From: Nocardioides daedukensis
Lineage (GTDB): Bacteria; Actinomycetota; Actinomycetes; Propionibacteriales; Nocardioidaceae
Direction: 5' to 3'
DNA: 64,000 nucleotides
Assembly (NCBI RefSeq): GCF_013408415.1
Contig: NZ_JACCAA010000001.1
Span: 1,612,001 to 1,676,000 of the forward strand
This document shows positions 1 through 9,146 of this stretch, piece after piece (position 1 is the stretch's first letter; every line of letters starts with the position of its first letter). Made by a program: the position numbers and the translations under genes. A model generated the notes under the pieces. The model was not told the origin of the DNA. It made no database searches and saw only the letters and a list, made by a program, of their open reading frames with translations.

Positions 1-151
1 CCAAGGCGTCGCTGATGTGATCGTCGAGCCACCGATAGCTCATGAGGGCCTACTCACCTGCGGGATGGCGCTCGCGTGTCCAGACGGCCCCATTGCGATC
101 GACGAATCGCCCCGAGCCGCGTCCCAGAAGTTGGCGTCTGCTAGCCCGCTG

Positions 152-451
152 CTAGCCCGCGCCCTCGTCACCGGCAAGTCGCTCGTTGAGTTGGTCTGCG
201 ATCTTCTCTAGGCGCGTGACCTGTCCCCATGAGGCCACCATGTGGTCGAAGACCACTTCGCCGGCACTGGTCGTGGCCACCAGGACAGCGGCGGTGAGCC
301 CCTGGCGTTGTCGGGCCACGTGGAGCGAGCTGACCTCGCTCAACGCGAGCGCCATCTCACTCCCAGCCGTCTCGCGTACTGACGTGTTGTCGATGATGAC
401 GGCCGCGCCGCGGAGCCAGGACACGAGGTAGACGAGGCTGGTGCTGTCCAC
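152..451 (-). CDS. hypothetical protein in accessory region
   Basis: A 99-residue open frame with no family I recognise. It reads like a small soluble alpha/beta protein: a hydrophobic stretch near residues 25-60 is followed by a charged C-terminal helix. There are no membrane segments or Cys/His motifs. It lies beyond the Rhs/immunity pair in the lower-GC accessory region and could be another cargo gene or a remnant of a longer one. A competing plus-strand frame (186-431) looks less protein-like. Coding status is uncertain. Confidence 0.35.
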   Translation of the reverse strand: MDSTSLVYLVSWLRGAAVIIDNTSVRETAGSEMALALSEVSSLHVARQRQGLTAAVLVATTSAGEVVFDHMVASWGQVTRLEKIADQLNERLAGDEGAG

Positions 452-489
452 ACCATCGGTATCAGGACACTGGATGTGGCATCGAGAAT

Positions 490-1053
490 CTAAGATGCTT
501 GGTCGCGGATCATCAGTCTTATCCGTTCAGTCCCTGCCCGGAAGATTTGCTGCATCTTGCGCAATTCTGGCTTGGTCCATGCTGGTTCGTAGGGCGGACC
601 ATCTCGGTGGAATGGATCGATGTTCATTGAAGCGTATAGCTTCGTGTAGGCGCGATCCGCTACCTGGCCATCGAAATGCAATCGATATTTTGTATTCCGA
701 AGAATATCTTCAAGGAGATTCCAAGCTTCCAAAACTTGTTGACAAGAGTCAGCAAAGGCACCGGAGAGTATCGATGCGTAAGCGCGATCCAGGTCTACAA
801 CGTTGTGACTGCCGTCGGAGTAGGTCGTTTCTAGGCGAGATATACCTAGTGAGTGCACGGCAGTCTCAATGTCAACTGATGTTGAGCAAATTAGGGGACG
901 CCCGGGTTCTTGAAGAAGAATCCAGTCAGGAAGATCGGATTCCTCGTCGTCGCTCATGATTTCGGCAACGAACCAGTTGTTCGCGTCAAGAGCGAACTCG
1001 ACCAATTTTGCCCCGACGCTAGAAGGAGGGGCGAGCAGGTACATGTCCATCAT
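490..1053 (-). CDS. candidate immunity protein for the Rhs toxin tip
   Basis: A soluble, acidic 187-residue protein of unrecognised family. Its ATG (1053-1051) overlaps the TGA of the Rhs C-terminal frame (1052-1050) as ATGA, a sign of translational coupling. An unrelated, usually acidic, small ORF directly after an Rhs toxin tip is the classic place for the cognate immunity gene. The role is inferred from position and charge, not homology. The DNA is clearly more AT-rich than the core genes, which suggests horizontal acquisition with the toxin. A second ATG at 1050 is an alternative start. Confidence 0.6.
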   Translation of the reverse strand: MMDMYLLAPPSSVGAKLVEFALDANNWFVAEIMSDDEESDLPDWILLQEPGRPLICSTSVDIETAVHSLGISRLETTYSDGSHNVVDLDRAYASILSGAFADSCQQVLEAWNLLEDILRNTKYRLHFDGQVADRAYTKLYASMNIDPFHRDGPPYEPAWTKPELRKMQQIFRAGTERIRLMIRDQAS

Positions 1054-1730
1054 CTCCTGCGGTTGAGGTACTTTTTGACCTTGCTGTAGGTCTCGCTTAC
1101 GTGTCTAGCCTTGGGAGTCTTTGGGTAGCGAGAGCCCATTACTCGACGTACTGCTTGTTCCAGGGTCTCACCTGGGCGTACTCGCTCGCCCTTGGCGAAA
1201 CTGGGCACATCCGAAGATGCTTCTTTGCCCGACTTGCGAGTGGTCTTCTTCTTTTTCTTCCCCTTCGCCTTGTTATAGAGTCGCGTAACCTCTCTCTTGA
1301 CCCAAGCTTTTCCTTTCCAAGCCTGTAGTCCGATGTAGACCAAGGCAGTGACACCAACGATGCGGATAACGGTAGTGGCTGACACTCCAACAACGAGACC
1401 AGCCACAGCCGCCGCGCCCATTAGACCCGTGAGGTCGGTGGTGTTGATGGGGTCGGTGGGGTAGGTGTATGCGTTGTCGTTCCCGCCACGGATGGGGTCC
1501 GTCGACAGGAAGCGTCCGGTGGCTGGGTTGTAGAGGCGGGCGCCCATGAGGGTGAGTCCGCCGGTGATGCCGTTGTTTTCGCGGGCGTGGGTGCCGAGCC
1601 AGCCGTACCTGCCGATGCCGGTGACTGCCGGGTCACGGGGTTGGCCGTATTCGGTGTGTCCAGCCCCGAGAAGTTGGTCCACATGATGTGAGAGAACTCG
1701 GTCTGGATCTGGTCGGGGTTCATGGTCGCG
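1050..1730 (-). pseudogene. Rhs-family protein, 3' fragment with toxin tip
   Basis: The frame carries the end of an Rhs core: TEYGQPR, then [25 protein letters not shown] and an [12 protein letters not shown] boundary. These motifs close the Rhs shell and precede a variable toxin domain. The tip has a hydrophobic segment, a Lys-rich linker ([14 protein letters not shown]) and a compact basic domain starting [15 protein letters not shown]. Full Rhs proteins exceed 1,000 residues; here everything upstream is missing and the IS3 transposase genes abut the 5' side. No Rhs core is found beyond the IS, so this is a truncated remnant or orphan tip cassette. The exact upstream limit is uncertain. Confidence 0.75.
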
Positions 1731-1761
1731 ACTGGTCCACACTCGGTGGTGGTAGGCACTC

Positions 1762-2790
1762 TCATTCACCCCTCTCACAAGGCGCCGTCGACAACGACGG
1801 CTGGGTCGCAATATACGCGGCGTAGCCGATCGGTGTGCGCATCTGAAGGCCTGAGTGAGGCCGCTCGTGGTTGTAGTGCTCGACCCATTGCCCGATCACG
1901 ACCCGCGCCTCGGCCAGGGAGTGGAAGACCTCGCGATTCAAGAGCTCATCGCGCATCGAGCCGTTGAAGCGTTCGATGAACCCGTTCTGCTGCGGGCTCG
2001 CCTTCGCGACCTGGACCGGCGCGACGCCCTGGTCGTCCTTGAGCCAGTTCAGCAAGCTGGCGGCGATGAACTCGCGGCCGTTGTCCGAGCGGATCATCTG
2101 CGGCCGGCCGTGATCCTCAAAGATCCGTTCCAGAACGTGGCGGACCTCGGTCGCACCAATCGAGTACCCGACATGAGCACCCACGCAGATGCGGGTGAAC
2201 TCATCGATCACGTTCAACACCCGCAGCCCGGCCCCCTTTGCGGTGCGCAGGCTCATGAAGTCGTAGGACCACACATGGCCCTGGCTGGTTGCCGGGAGCA
2301 TCCACAACGAATGGGCGTCAGTGCCCAGTGCCTTCTGCCCTGACGCCTTGGACCGCGGCGGCGGGACCCGAAGCCCCTCTCGGCGCCACAACCGCTCCAC
2401 GCGTTTGACGTTGACCTCCCAGCCGTCCGCGACGAGCAGTGCGTGGACCCGGCGATACCCGAACCGCGGGTACCGATCAGCGATCTTGTTCATCGCCGCA
2501 ACCAACCGCTGCTCGAAGTCGGACGGGACCGGGACGTACCGGTTGGACGAGCGATGCTGACCAGTGACTTTGCAGGCGCGACGCTCGGAGACCTTGAACT
2601 TACGGACCAAGTGCGTGGTGGCAGCCCGGCGCCGAGCCGGGCTCACCAGTTTCCCTTTTGCAGGTCCTTCAACATCGAGATGTCCAAGGCCTGCTCGGCC
2701 ACAATCCGCTTCAGACGGGCGTTCTCGGCCTCGAGCGCCTTCAACCGGTGCGCCTCGTCCTCCTTCAACGCCCCGTACTTGGACCGCCAC
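1762..2790 (-). CDS. IS3-family transposase OrfB (DDE integrase)
   Basis: This frame gives the catalytic half of the transposase. An HTH_21-like region ([13 protein letters not shown]) precedes an rve integrase core with the DDE triad visible: Asp in WSYDFM, Asp in RSDNGREF and Glu in [14 protein letters not shown]. It ends with the usual HNxRPHxxL-like motif ([10 protein letters not shown]). OrfB is probably made as an OrfAB fusion by -1 frameshifting near the AAAAGGG run (minus strand of 2653-2659), where the frame gives PAKGKLV instead of OrfA's LQKGNW-stop. The frame has no internal stop, so it may be active. Confidence 0.9.
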   Translation of the reverse strand: MAVQVRGVEGGRGAPVEGARGRERPSEADCGRAGLGHLDVEGPAKGKLVSPARRRAATTHLVRKFKVSERRACKVTGQHRSSNRYVPVPSDFEQRLVAAMNKIADRYPRFGYRRVHALLVADGWEVNVKRVERLWRREGLRVPPPRSKASGQKALGTDAHSLWMLPATSQGHVWSYDFMSLRTAKGAGLRVLNVIDEFTRICVGAHVGYSIGATEVRHVLERIFEDHGRPQMIRSDNGREFIAASLLNWLKDDQGVAPVQVAKASPQQNGFIERFNGSMRDELLNREVFHSLAEARVVIGQWVEHYNHERPHSGLQMRTPIGYAAYIATQPSLSTAPCERGE

Positions 2791-2924
2791 CGATAGAACG
2801 TCTGCTCACTGACCTGTAACCGCTTGACCACCTGCGGGATCGTCGACCCCTGCGCCTGAAGCTTCTCCGCCTCGCGCAACTTCGCCACGATCTGCTCAGT
2901 AGTGAACCGCTTCGCTGCCGCCAT
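2643..2924 (-). CDS. IS3-family transposase OrfA (HTH_Tnp_1)
   Basis: A 93-residue DNA-binding protein. It opens MAAAKRFTTEQIVAKLREAE, has the helix-turn-helix segment [23 protein letters not shown], and continues into a leucine-zipper-like helix ([21 protein letters not shown]). The ATG at 2924 is preferred over an upstream ATG at 2939 because MAAAKRF is the typical family start. Its 3' end overlaps orfB in the -1 frame, as expected for programmed frameshifting. Confidence 0.9.
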   Translation of the reverse strand: MAAAKRFTTEQIVAKLREAEKLQAQGSTIPQVVKRLQVSEQTFYRWRSKYGALKEDEAHRLKALEAENARLKRIVAEQALDISMLKDLQKGNW

Positions 2925-3163
2925 CAAACACCTCCACAAGGACTCTCATAGTTCCGAGCCCTCACACACAAGATGGACCGAAAAACGGGGGGCAGGACAG
3001 TAGCCATATCACCCAGGTGTCCGAAGACTCCCGAAGGCACACGAGGTACCCCGTGAAGCCACTGTTGGTGCGTCAGCGCTGCACCCATTTCGCGGAGTAA
3101 GCGCGGAGTGGTCATGGTGTCTCCCTTATTCGGGATGACTGACACCGGCCCTGACCTGCGGGT

Positions 3164-3240
<77 letters not shown>

Positions 3241-3397
3241 ATTGCGTCGACTTACTCACGCGAAGAGAAAAGATAGCACCCTCCCGGCGACGGTTCCGAA
3301 TCCGGGCGGGACCGCAACAACTGCAGGTTCACGGCGCAAGAACTGCCAGTTCGCACAACAACAACTGCAGGCTCGCGCAGCAACAACTGCAGGCTCG

Positions 3398-4225
3398 TCA
3401 GCCGTTGGCGATCTTGCGCTCGTCGACCTCGTCGTGTCGGGCGGCGGCGGCCGCCGAAGCCGCGGCGTCGGCCTCGCGTGCGATGGTGGCGGACTCCTCG
3501 GTGCGCCCGGAGGTCCAGACCTTGTCGTCGCCCAGGTTGATGGTGCGCACCGAGCGGCGTACGGCGGCCGGCTTGGTGACATAGGTCGGCAGGGTGACCG
3601 GGACCGGGTCCCAGAGCTCGGCGTCGACGACCGCGAAGGTGGCGGTCTCGGCGTCGTCTGCAACCTCGTCGAAGCCCTGTTCGTTGCGGGCCACGTCGTA
3701 GGACTCGGGAACGTCCTCGTCGACACTCTCGGCCACCACCGGAGCGGCGAGCAGCATGCTGTCGGCGGCGATCTCCTGCTTCACCATCAGACGGCAGGCG
3801 ATCAGCCAGACCACCATCAGGCCACCAGGAGCGCTCATCCAGGCCCAGCCGATGACACCCGCGGCGGCGACCGCGGCGACGACGACGTTGAGCAGGGTGA
3901 TCACGCCCAGGACACGACGACGGCGCGCGGTCGCGACGCGCGCGGCCTCACGACGTACGGCGAGCTGCTGACGGGTGGACGCGGTTCGGGCGGCGGAGCC
4001 CTTGACCGTCACCGAGGCAGGGGTGTGTCCGCGACCGGGCTGCATCACCAGTCGCGATGCGCTGGTGCCGACCGGCTCTCGCCGTGCCAGCACCCGCATC
4101 GTGTTGGAGAACCGGTCCACGGACCGACTCCTGGCCACTTCGTCGTGATGCCGAAGCGCCTTGGGGATCAGGTAAACGGCCCACGCGACGGCGAGGGCGA
4201 CGAAGATGATTCCGGACAGGTCCAC
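3398..4225 (-). CDS. sepX: divisome membrane protein SepX/GlpR family
   Basis: A 275-residue membrane protein with a TM helix near residues 5-22 and a two-helix hairpin near 105-150. A cytoplasmic segment between them contains DRFSNTMRVLARR, and the acidic C-terminal tail is soluble. This architecture and the motif after TM1 match the SepX/GlpR family, which in Streptomyces acts at division septa and in Corynebacterium is the membrane receptor of the gephyrin-like protein Glp. A MoeA/Glp gene lies four genes upstream on the same strand, supporting a Glp-GlpR pair. Family assignment is by pattern recognition. Confidence 0.75.
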   Translation of the reverse strand: MDLSGIIFVALAVAWAVYLIPKALRHHDEVARSRSVDRFSNTMRVLARREPVGTSASRLVMQPGRGHTPASVTVKGSAARTASTRQQLAVRREAARVATARRRRVLGVITLLNVVVAAVAAAGVIGWAWMSAPGGLMVVWLIACRLMVKQEIAADSMLLAAPVVAESVDEDVPESYDVARNEQGFDEVADDAETATFAVVDAELWDPVPVTLPTYVTKPAAVRRSVRTINLGDDKVWTSGRTEESATIAREADAAASAAAAARHDEVDERKIANG

Positions 4226-4339
4226 GCCTCAGAGGTTATGAGCGATAGCGCAGGTTGAGGCGGATGTCCACAGGTGTGTCGCAAAACAACTGGTGTGACT
4301 CATGTGATTTGGCGGTTCCGGTCCGCCTCGACAGCAGTT

Positions 4340-4933
4340 TCAGGACTCCGAGGGCTCCAACCGGGCCACCAGCCCGCCGGGACACTCCTCGCGAGTGATC
4401 GCGAACTGCCGGTGATCGCGCCAGGCACCGTCGATGTGCAGGTAGCGCGGGGCATAGCCGACCTCGCGGATCCCGAGCTTCTCCACCACCCGCAGGGAGT
4501 TGGTGTTCTCCGGGCGGACCGAGATCTCCATCCGGTGCAGCCCGGCCACCCCGAAGCAGTAGTCGATGACCAGTGCCACCGACAGCGGGATCACCCCGCG
4601 CCCAGCGAAGCGTCTGTCGAGCCAATAACCCAAGGAGGCGAACTGCGCCGAGCCGCGCACGATGTTGCTCACCGTCACCTGCCCGGCGAACTCACCGTCG
4701 ACGAGCACCACGAACGGCATCGCCTGGTCCTCACGAGCCAACTTCGAGAGCCGCTTGACCATCCCCCGGAAGGTCGCCGGCCGTCCCGCCGCATCCGGCG
4801 GCATCGTCGCGTCCCACGGCTTGAGCCACTCGGCATTGCGGGTCCGCGCGTCACGCCAGTCGCGGGAGTCGGAATATTCGATCGCCCGCAGGGTCACCGA
4901 CCCGTGCTGCAACGTCACCGGCCAGTGGCTCAA
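4340..4933 (-). CDS. RimJ/RimL-like GNAT N-acetyltransferase
   Basis: A complete GNAT domain of 197 residues. It opens VTLRAIEYSDSRDWRDAR, followed by GYWLDRRFAGRGVIPLSVALVIDYCF (the acetyl-CoA loop Arg-x-x-Gly-x-Gly/Ala region) and RMEISVRPENTNSLRVVEKLG, the signature of the RimJ/RimL group. It probably acetylates a protein N-terminus or a small amine; the substrate is unknown. The gene start overlaps the stop of moaB by 4 nt, so it is in the same operon. A RimJ gene is a familiar neighbour of moeA/glp and sepX/glpR in actinobacteria. Confidence 0.85.
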   Translation of the reverse strand: MSHWPVTLQHGSVTLRAIEYSDSRDWRDARTRNAEWLKPWDATMPPDAAGRPATFRGMVKRLSKLAREDQAMPFVVLVDGEFAGQVTVSNIVRGSAQFASLGYWLDRRFAGRGVIPLSVALVIDYCFGVAGLHRMEISVRPENTNSLRVVEKLGIREVGYAPRYLHIDGAWRDHRQFAITREECPGGLVARLEPSES

Positions 4934-5421
4934 TGGTCACCGCCGGTGATCTGCTCCAGGGCGTGGCGCACGATCGGCTCGAGCACCGCCAACCCGTCCT
5001 TGACTCCCCCGCGCGAGCCGGGCAGGTTCACCACGAGTGCGCGCCCCGCGACCCCGGCCAGGCCCCGCGACAGCGCGGCAGTCGCGATGCCGTTGGCGAC
5101 GCCGTACGCCCGGATCGCCTCGGCGATGCCCGGCACCTCGCGGTCCAGCAGCGGTCGCACCGCCTCGGGGGTGCGGTCGGTCGGCGTCAGGCCGGTTCCG
5201 CCGGTGGTCAGCACCAGTCGGGCACCGTCGGCCAGCGCGGCAGCGACGGCGTCGCGCACCGGATCCCCGTCGGGTACGACGGCAACCGGCGTCGGCGCGA
5301 AGCCCCACCGCTCCAGCGCCGCGTGGATGAGCGGTCCGGTGTTGTCCTCATAGACCCCGGCCGCGGCCCGGTTGGAGGCAACCACGACCGCCGCGACCAA
5401 CGGCGAACTCAGATGCTCCAT
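4930..5421 (-). CDS. moaB: molybdopterin adenylyltransferase-type protein (MoaB/Mog)
   Basis: 163 residues with the MoCF-biosynthesis fold. TTGGTGLTPTDRTPEAVRPLLDREVPGIAEAIR is the MPT-binding signature and VVNLPGSRGGVKDGL the second conserved loop. It adenylates molybdopterin before metal insertion in molybdenum cofactor synthesis, or is a MoaB-like relative. A longer open frame exists upstream, but the ATG at 5421 places the start 13 bp inside the end of moaC and gives the normal length. Cytoplasmic. Confidence 0.88.
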   Translation of the reverse strand: MEHLSSPLVAAVVVASNRAAAGVYEDNTGPLIHAALERWGFAPTPVAVVPDGDPVRDAVAAALADGARLVLTTGGTGLTPTDRTPEAVRPLLDREVPGIAEAIRAYGVANGIATAALSRGLAGVAGRALVVNLPGSRGGVKDGLAVLEPIVRHALEQITGGDH

Positions 5422-5900
5422 GTGCCGGACTTCCCACCCGACTTCGCGGTGATCCGTACGTCGCTGATCACCGCGGCCTTGTCCACCGCCTTGACCATGT
5501 CGATCACGGTGAGGGCGGCAACGGCCACTGCCGTGAGCGCCTCCATCTCGACGCCGGTGCGGTCGGTGGTGCGGACGGTGGCAGAGATGTCCACCGAGTC
5601 GTCGGTGACGGTGAGGTCCACCTCGACCCCGGAGATCGACAGCGGGTGGCACAACGGGATCAACGACGGCGTCTGCTTGGCGCCCATGATCCCGGCCAGG
5701 CGAGCCACCGCGAGCGCGTCACCCTTGGGCACGCCCTCGCCCCGCAGCAGCGCGATCACCTCGGACGAGACGAGCACCCGTCCGGCGGCGGTCGCCTCAC
5801 GAGCGGTGACCGGCTTGGCCGAGACGTCGACCATCCGGGCGGCGCCACTCTCGTCGACGTGGGTGAGCCGACCAGTCCCGTGGGAACCCGTGGCGGCCAT
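5409..5900 (-). CDS. moaC: cyclic pyranopterin monophosphate synthase MoaC
   Basis: 163 residues, full length for MoaC. It opens LTHVDESGAARMVDVSAKPVTAREA and carries the conserved active-site stretches KQTPSLIPLCHPL and DRTGVEMEALTAVAVAALTVIDMVKA, with the Lys-Asp region KAVDK. With MoaA (not in this window) it converts GTP to cyclic pyranopterin monophosphate, the first intermediate of molybdenum cofactor. Sits between moeA and moaB in one minus-strand operon, 3 bp after the moeA stop. Confidence 0.95.
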   Translation of the reverse strand: MAATGSHGTGRLTHVDESGAARMVDVSAKPVTAREATAAGRVLVSSEVIALLRGEGVPKGDALAVARLAGIMGAKQTPSLIPLCHPLSISGVEVDLTVTDDSVDISATVRTTDRTGVEMEALTAVAVAALTVIDMVKAVDKAAVISDVRITAKSGGKSGTWSI

Positions 5901-5903
5901 CGC

Positions 5904-7130
5904 CTAGAACTCCTCGTCGAGCAGCATGACCTCGACCGACGATCCGGGAGCCAATGAGGTCTGCTCCGGGGGTACGACGATGAGGGCGTTCGAGTCAGCC
6001 AGGTCGCCGATCAGGTGCGAGCCGTTGCCACCGACCGGGGTTGCGGTCCGCGAGTCATAGCTGGCCCGGACGAACTGAGTCTTGCCCTCCGGCGAGGACA
6101 GCCCGTGGGTGAGCCGCGCCGTGTGGGTCGGGCGCTCCAGCACCCGGCAACCCATCAGCTTGCGGATCGCGGGAAGCACGAAGACCTGGAAGGAGACATA
6201 GGAGGAGACCGGGTTGCCCGGCAACGTGAAGATCGGGGTGCGCTCGTCACCGATCAGCCCGAAGCCCTGCGGCTTGCCGGGCTGCATCGCGACGCCGCCG
6301 AACCAGACGTGGCCCACCGACTTCAACGACTCCTTGACCACGTCGTAGTCGCCCTCGCTCACCCCACCACTGGTGACCACCAGGTCGGCGCGGACCAGCT
6401 GGTCGCGCAGTGCCTCGGTGAAGACCTTGCGCTCGTCGGGCACGGGCCCCACCCGATAGGGGATCCCGCCAACCGCGCGCACGGCGGCGGCGAGCATGTA
6501 GGAGTTGGAGTCATAGATCGAGTCGTGCCCCAGCGGCGTTCCCGGGTCGCGCAACTCGGTGCCGGTCGACATGATCACGACGCGGGGCTTGGGGCGGGCC
6601 GAGATGGTGGCGCGCCCGACCGCGGCCAGGAGACCGACGTGACGCGGCCCGAGCACCGAGCCGGCGGAGATCAGCACGTCACCCTTCTCGATGTCCTCGC
6701 CCGCCCGACGGATGTGCTGGCCGGGCTTGGGCGCCTTGCTGATCTGGACCTGCGCGACACCGCGGTCGGTCCACTCATAGGGCACCACGGCAGTCGCGCC
6801 GCTCGGCACCGGTGCACCGGTCATGATCTTCACCGCGGTCCCCGGGGAGAGCGCGAGGATCCGGCTCTGTCCGGCACCCAGTTCCCCGACCACGGGCAGG
6901 TGGATCGGGTGGTCCGGCGAGGCGTCGACGACGTCGAGTTGGTTGACGGCATAGCCGTCCATCGCCGAGTTGTCGAAGGCCGGCAGCGGCATCGGCGCCA
7001 CCACGTCCTCCGCGGTCGGCAGCCCGCAGGCGTCGAGCAGGGTCTGCTCATAGATGCCCAGGGGCCTGATCGTGTCGAGGACACGATCGAGGTGGTCGCG
7101 GACGGAGATCAGTTCAGTCACCCAGGACAC
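5904..7130 (-). CDS. moeA: MoeA / gephyrin-like protein (possible Glp)
   Basis: 408 residues with the MoeA domain order: N-terminal PAFDNSAMDGYAV, then TGAPVPSGATAVVPYE, the MPT-binding domain (VVIMSTGTEL, SGGVSEGDYD, FTLPGNPVSSYVSF) and a C-terminal beta domain. Classic MoeA inserts molybdate into adenylated MPT. In actinobacteria a MoeA paralogue, Glp, instead binds FtsZ and the membrane protein GlpR. Position between the pyrophosphorylase and the rimJ/sepX genes matches that locus, but co-transcribed moaC and moaB argue it may also serve cofactor synthesis. Overlaps the upstream gene by 17 bp. Confidence 0.92.
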   Translation of the reverse strand: MSWVTELISVRDHLDRVLDTIRPLGIYEQTLLDACGLPTAEDVVAPMPLPAFDNSAMDGYAVNQLDVVDASPDHPIHLPVVGELGAGQSRILALSPGTAVKIMTGAPVPSGATAVVPYEWTDRGVAQVQISKAPKPGQHIRRAGEDIEKGDVLISAGSVLGPRHVGLLAAVGRATISARPKPRVVIMSTGTELRDPGTPLGHDSIYDSNSYMLAAAVRAVGGIPYRVGPVPDERKVFTEALRDQLVRADLVVTSGGVSEGDYDVVKESLKSVGHVWFGGVAMQPGKPQGFGLIGDERTPIFTLPGNPVSSYVSFQVFVLPAIRKLMGCRVLERPTHTARLTHGLSSPEGKTQFVRASYDSRTATPVGGNGSHLIGDLADSNALIVVPPEQTSLAPGSSVEVMLLDEEF

Positions 7131-8493
7131 TTCCAGACGAGACTCGTTTGGCGGAGGACGGCTTCTCGAGCGCGACCGCTCCCTTGACCCGGACCCCGTG
7201 CTCGAAGGTCCAGTCCCCCTCGACCGTCAGCGACGACGCATCCCGCAGGGAGGGAGCACCCTCGGGGAACCTCTGGTCGAACTCGCGGACCAGTCGGTAG
7301 ACCTTCGGGTCGAGCGCGACGTAGGGAAGACCCTCCGCGACCTGCTCCAGCACGAAGTCGGACCCGAGGTCATAGACGTCCGAGCGCAGCACGAGCAGGT
7401 CGTCGGTGGTCTTCACCGGGACGAACCTGTCGCGGCCCACCTCGATCGTGCGCGCGCCCTCGAAGACCTCGATCGCCGCGCCCATCGCGGTCTCGACCTG
7501 GATCACCTCAGGCGAGGTCGGGTCGGCCGGGTCGACGTGCTTGACGTTGCGGATCAGCGGCAGGCCGACCACGCCGTGGCGCTCGTCGAGGAGGCGCTTC
7601 AGCGCCACCAGGTCGACCCACAGGTTGTTGGTGCTCATGTAACGGTGCCGGTCCAGGTCGGCCAGCGCCGCGCGGTCCTCGTCGCGGGTCTGGCCCGACT
7701 CGCGCAGGATGATCCGGCCGTCGCTGCGGCGGCGGGCGAAGTGGCCGCCCTTGCGGTCCGAGGCCGTACGCCGTGCCGCTTCGATGGCGAACGGTGCACC
7801 GCTCTGCGCGAACCAGCCGGCCACCCGCGGGTCGGCGACTGCTCCGAGGTTGTCGGAGTTGGAGACGAAGATCCGCTCCATGCCGGCCTCGAGCAGCTGG
7901 TCCAGCAGGCCGCTGCCGACCAGCGCGGTGTAGATGTCACCGTGACCGGGGGGACACCACTCCAGGGTGGGGTCGGCCGGCCAGCTCACCGGCGAGAGGT
8001 CATCGACGAGCAGCTTGGGCACCTTGTTCTGCAGGAACTCCAGCGGCAGGCCCTCGACGGCCAGGTCGGCGTAGCGCTCGAGTGCCTCCATCGTGTCGGC
8101 AGAGGTCCGGAAGCTGTTCATGAAGATCAGCGGCAGCGGGGCGCCGTACGCCTTGCGCAGCGCGAGCGTCTGCCGCGCGATGATGTCGAGGAAGGACAGC
8201 CCGCGGCGCACGCACAGCAGGGACTTGGCCCGGTCCATCCCCATCGAGGTGCCGAGGCCGCCGTTCAGCTTGATCACCGCGGTGGTGGCGATCGCCGCGG
8301 CCGCGGTCTCCTCGTCTACCTGGACATCGGCGAGGGACTCCATCTCCAACGGCTCGATCGCCGACTCCGGGATCAGCCCGGTCTCGCCGGCCTCCAGGAG
8401 TCGGAAGTAGTGTGCAAAGACGTCCTGTGCGGAGTCGTCGATGCCCGCCTCGGCCATCTTGCCGAGTGCCCGGTTCAGCGCTGAACTGCCCAT
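7114..8493 (-). CDS. UTP-glucose-1-phosphate uridylyltransferase, eukaryotic-type UDPGP family
   Basis: 459 residues. The nucleotide-binding signature KLNGGLGTSMGMDRAKSL near residue 75 and the later WCPPGHGDIY and FVSNSDNLGA motifs identify the UDPGP family (eukaryotic UGPase and UAP type) rather than the shorter bacterial GalU. It would make UDP-glucose for cell-envelope glycans. The ATG at 8493 is chosen because the 16 codons upstream lack family similarity and run into the divergent promoter region. First gene of the minus-strand operon leading through moeA to sepX. Confidence 0.9.
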   Translation of the reverse strand: MGSSALNRALGKMAEAGIDDSAQDVFAHYFRLLEAGETGLIPESAIEPLEMESLADVQVDEETAAAAIATTAVIKLNGGLGTSMGMDRAKSLLCVRRGLSFLDIIARQTLALRKAYGAPLPLIFMNSFRTSADTMEALERYADLAVEGLPLEFLQNKVPKLLVDDLSPVSWPADPTLEWCPPGHGDIYTALVGSGLLDQLLEAGMERIFVSNSDNLGAVADPRVAGWFAQSGAPFAIEAARRTASDRKGGHFARRRSDGRIILRESGQTRDEDRAALADLDRHRYMSTNNLWVDLVALKRLLDERHGVVGLPLIRNVKHVDPADPTSPEVIQVETAMGAAIEVFEGARTIEVGRDRFVPVKTTDDLLVLRSDVYDLGSDFVLEQVAEGLPYVALDPKVYRLVREFDQRFPEGAPSLRDASSLTVEGDWTFEHGVRVKGAVALEKPSSAKRVSSGSVLGD

Positions 8494-8561
8494 GCCCCCG
8501 ATCGTAGGCTGAAGCGGTGCCGGACACACATTGCCCCTCACTGGACGGTCATGATGGGCCC

Positions 8562-9137
8562 ATGCGCCCCTCCGGACCGATGGCCAAGCGTGACCTGCGC
8601 CGACGACTCCTCGCTGCCCGCGCCGGACTCGGCCCCACCGAGCTGGCGCAGGCCGCGGCCGAGATCACCCAGCATCTGCTCGCCGACCAGCAGGTATGTC
8701 GTGCCCGCACCGTGGCTGCCTATGTCCCGGTCGGTCGCGAACCCGGCTCCGCTCGACTCCTGGATGCCCTGGTCGCCCGGGGTACGCAGGTGCTGTTGCC
8801 GGTGCTGCTGCCCGACGACGACCTGGACTGGGCGCCCTACTCCGGCTCCTTGGTGGAGGCGTCGGGCGGGCTCCTCGAGCCGGACGGTGCCCGGCTGGGA
8901 CCGCAGGCGATCGCCGAGGCCGACGTGGTGCTGGTGCCCGGGCTGGCCGTCGACGCGCACGGCATCAGGATGGGCCGAGGTGGCGGTTCCTATGACCGCG
9001 CGCTGGCGGGGGTGCCGGCCGGCGTGCTCACCATCGTCGTCCTGCACGACGGCGAGGTCCTCGACCAAGTCCCCTGCGAGCCACACGACTGCCCGGTCGG
9101 TGCGGTGGTCACCCCCTCAGGGCTGCACCGCTTCTGA
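8562..9137 (+). CDS. 5-formyltetrahydrofolate cyclo-ligase
   Basis: About 190 residues, full family length. It opens MAKRDLRRRLLAARAGL (basic ATP-site residues) and has AAYVPVGREPGSARLLDAL in the middle, then VVLVPGLAVDAHGIRMGRGGGSYDRAL, the folate/ATP-binding signature of 5-FCL. The enzyme uses ATP to convert 5-formyl-THF to 5,10-methenyl-THF. Start could be ATG 8562 or 8580; both keep the domain. Transcribed divergently from the UDPGP gene, with a short shared promoter interval. Confidence 0.92.
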   Translation: MRPSGPMAKRDLRRRLLAARAGLGPTELAQAAAEITQHLLADQQVCRARTVAAYVPVGREPGSARLLDALVARGTQVLLPVLLPDDDLDWAPYSGSLVEASGGLLEPDGARLGPQAIAEADVVLVPGLAVDAHGIRMGRGGGSYDRALAGVPAGVLTIVVLHDGEVLDQVPCEPHDCPVGAVVTPSGLHRF

Positions 9138-9146
9138 ACTGTCGGC

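Larger units (their letters stand above)
1731..3001 (-). mobile_element. IS3-family insertion sequence
   Basis: A two-ORF transposase (orfA 2643-2924, orfB 1762-2790) in the -1 frameshift arrangement of IS3 elements. Ends are tentative: reading inward, both candidate termini start ACTG(G)TCC (1731 and 3001), giving about 1.27 kb, normal for the family. I see no matching target duplication around these ends. An 8-bp direct repeat ATGAGAGT (minus strand) also flanks the transposase genes at 1758-1765 and 2942-2949, so the boundaries need alignment to related copies. Confidence 0.65.

Noticed and set aside
1758..2949. 8-bp repeat ATGAGAGT as the IS target duplication
   Set aside because: IS3 elements usually duplicate 3-5 bp, no inverted repeats lie just inside these copies, and the orfA leader extends beyond; kept only as a note.
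2924..3145. 73-residue minus-strand ORF between the IS and tRNA-Ala
   Set aside because: It spans the presumed IS end and has no domain; most likely non-coding.
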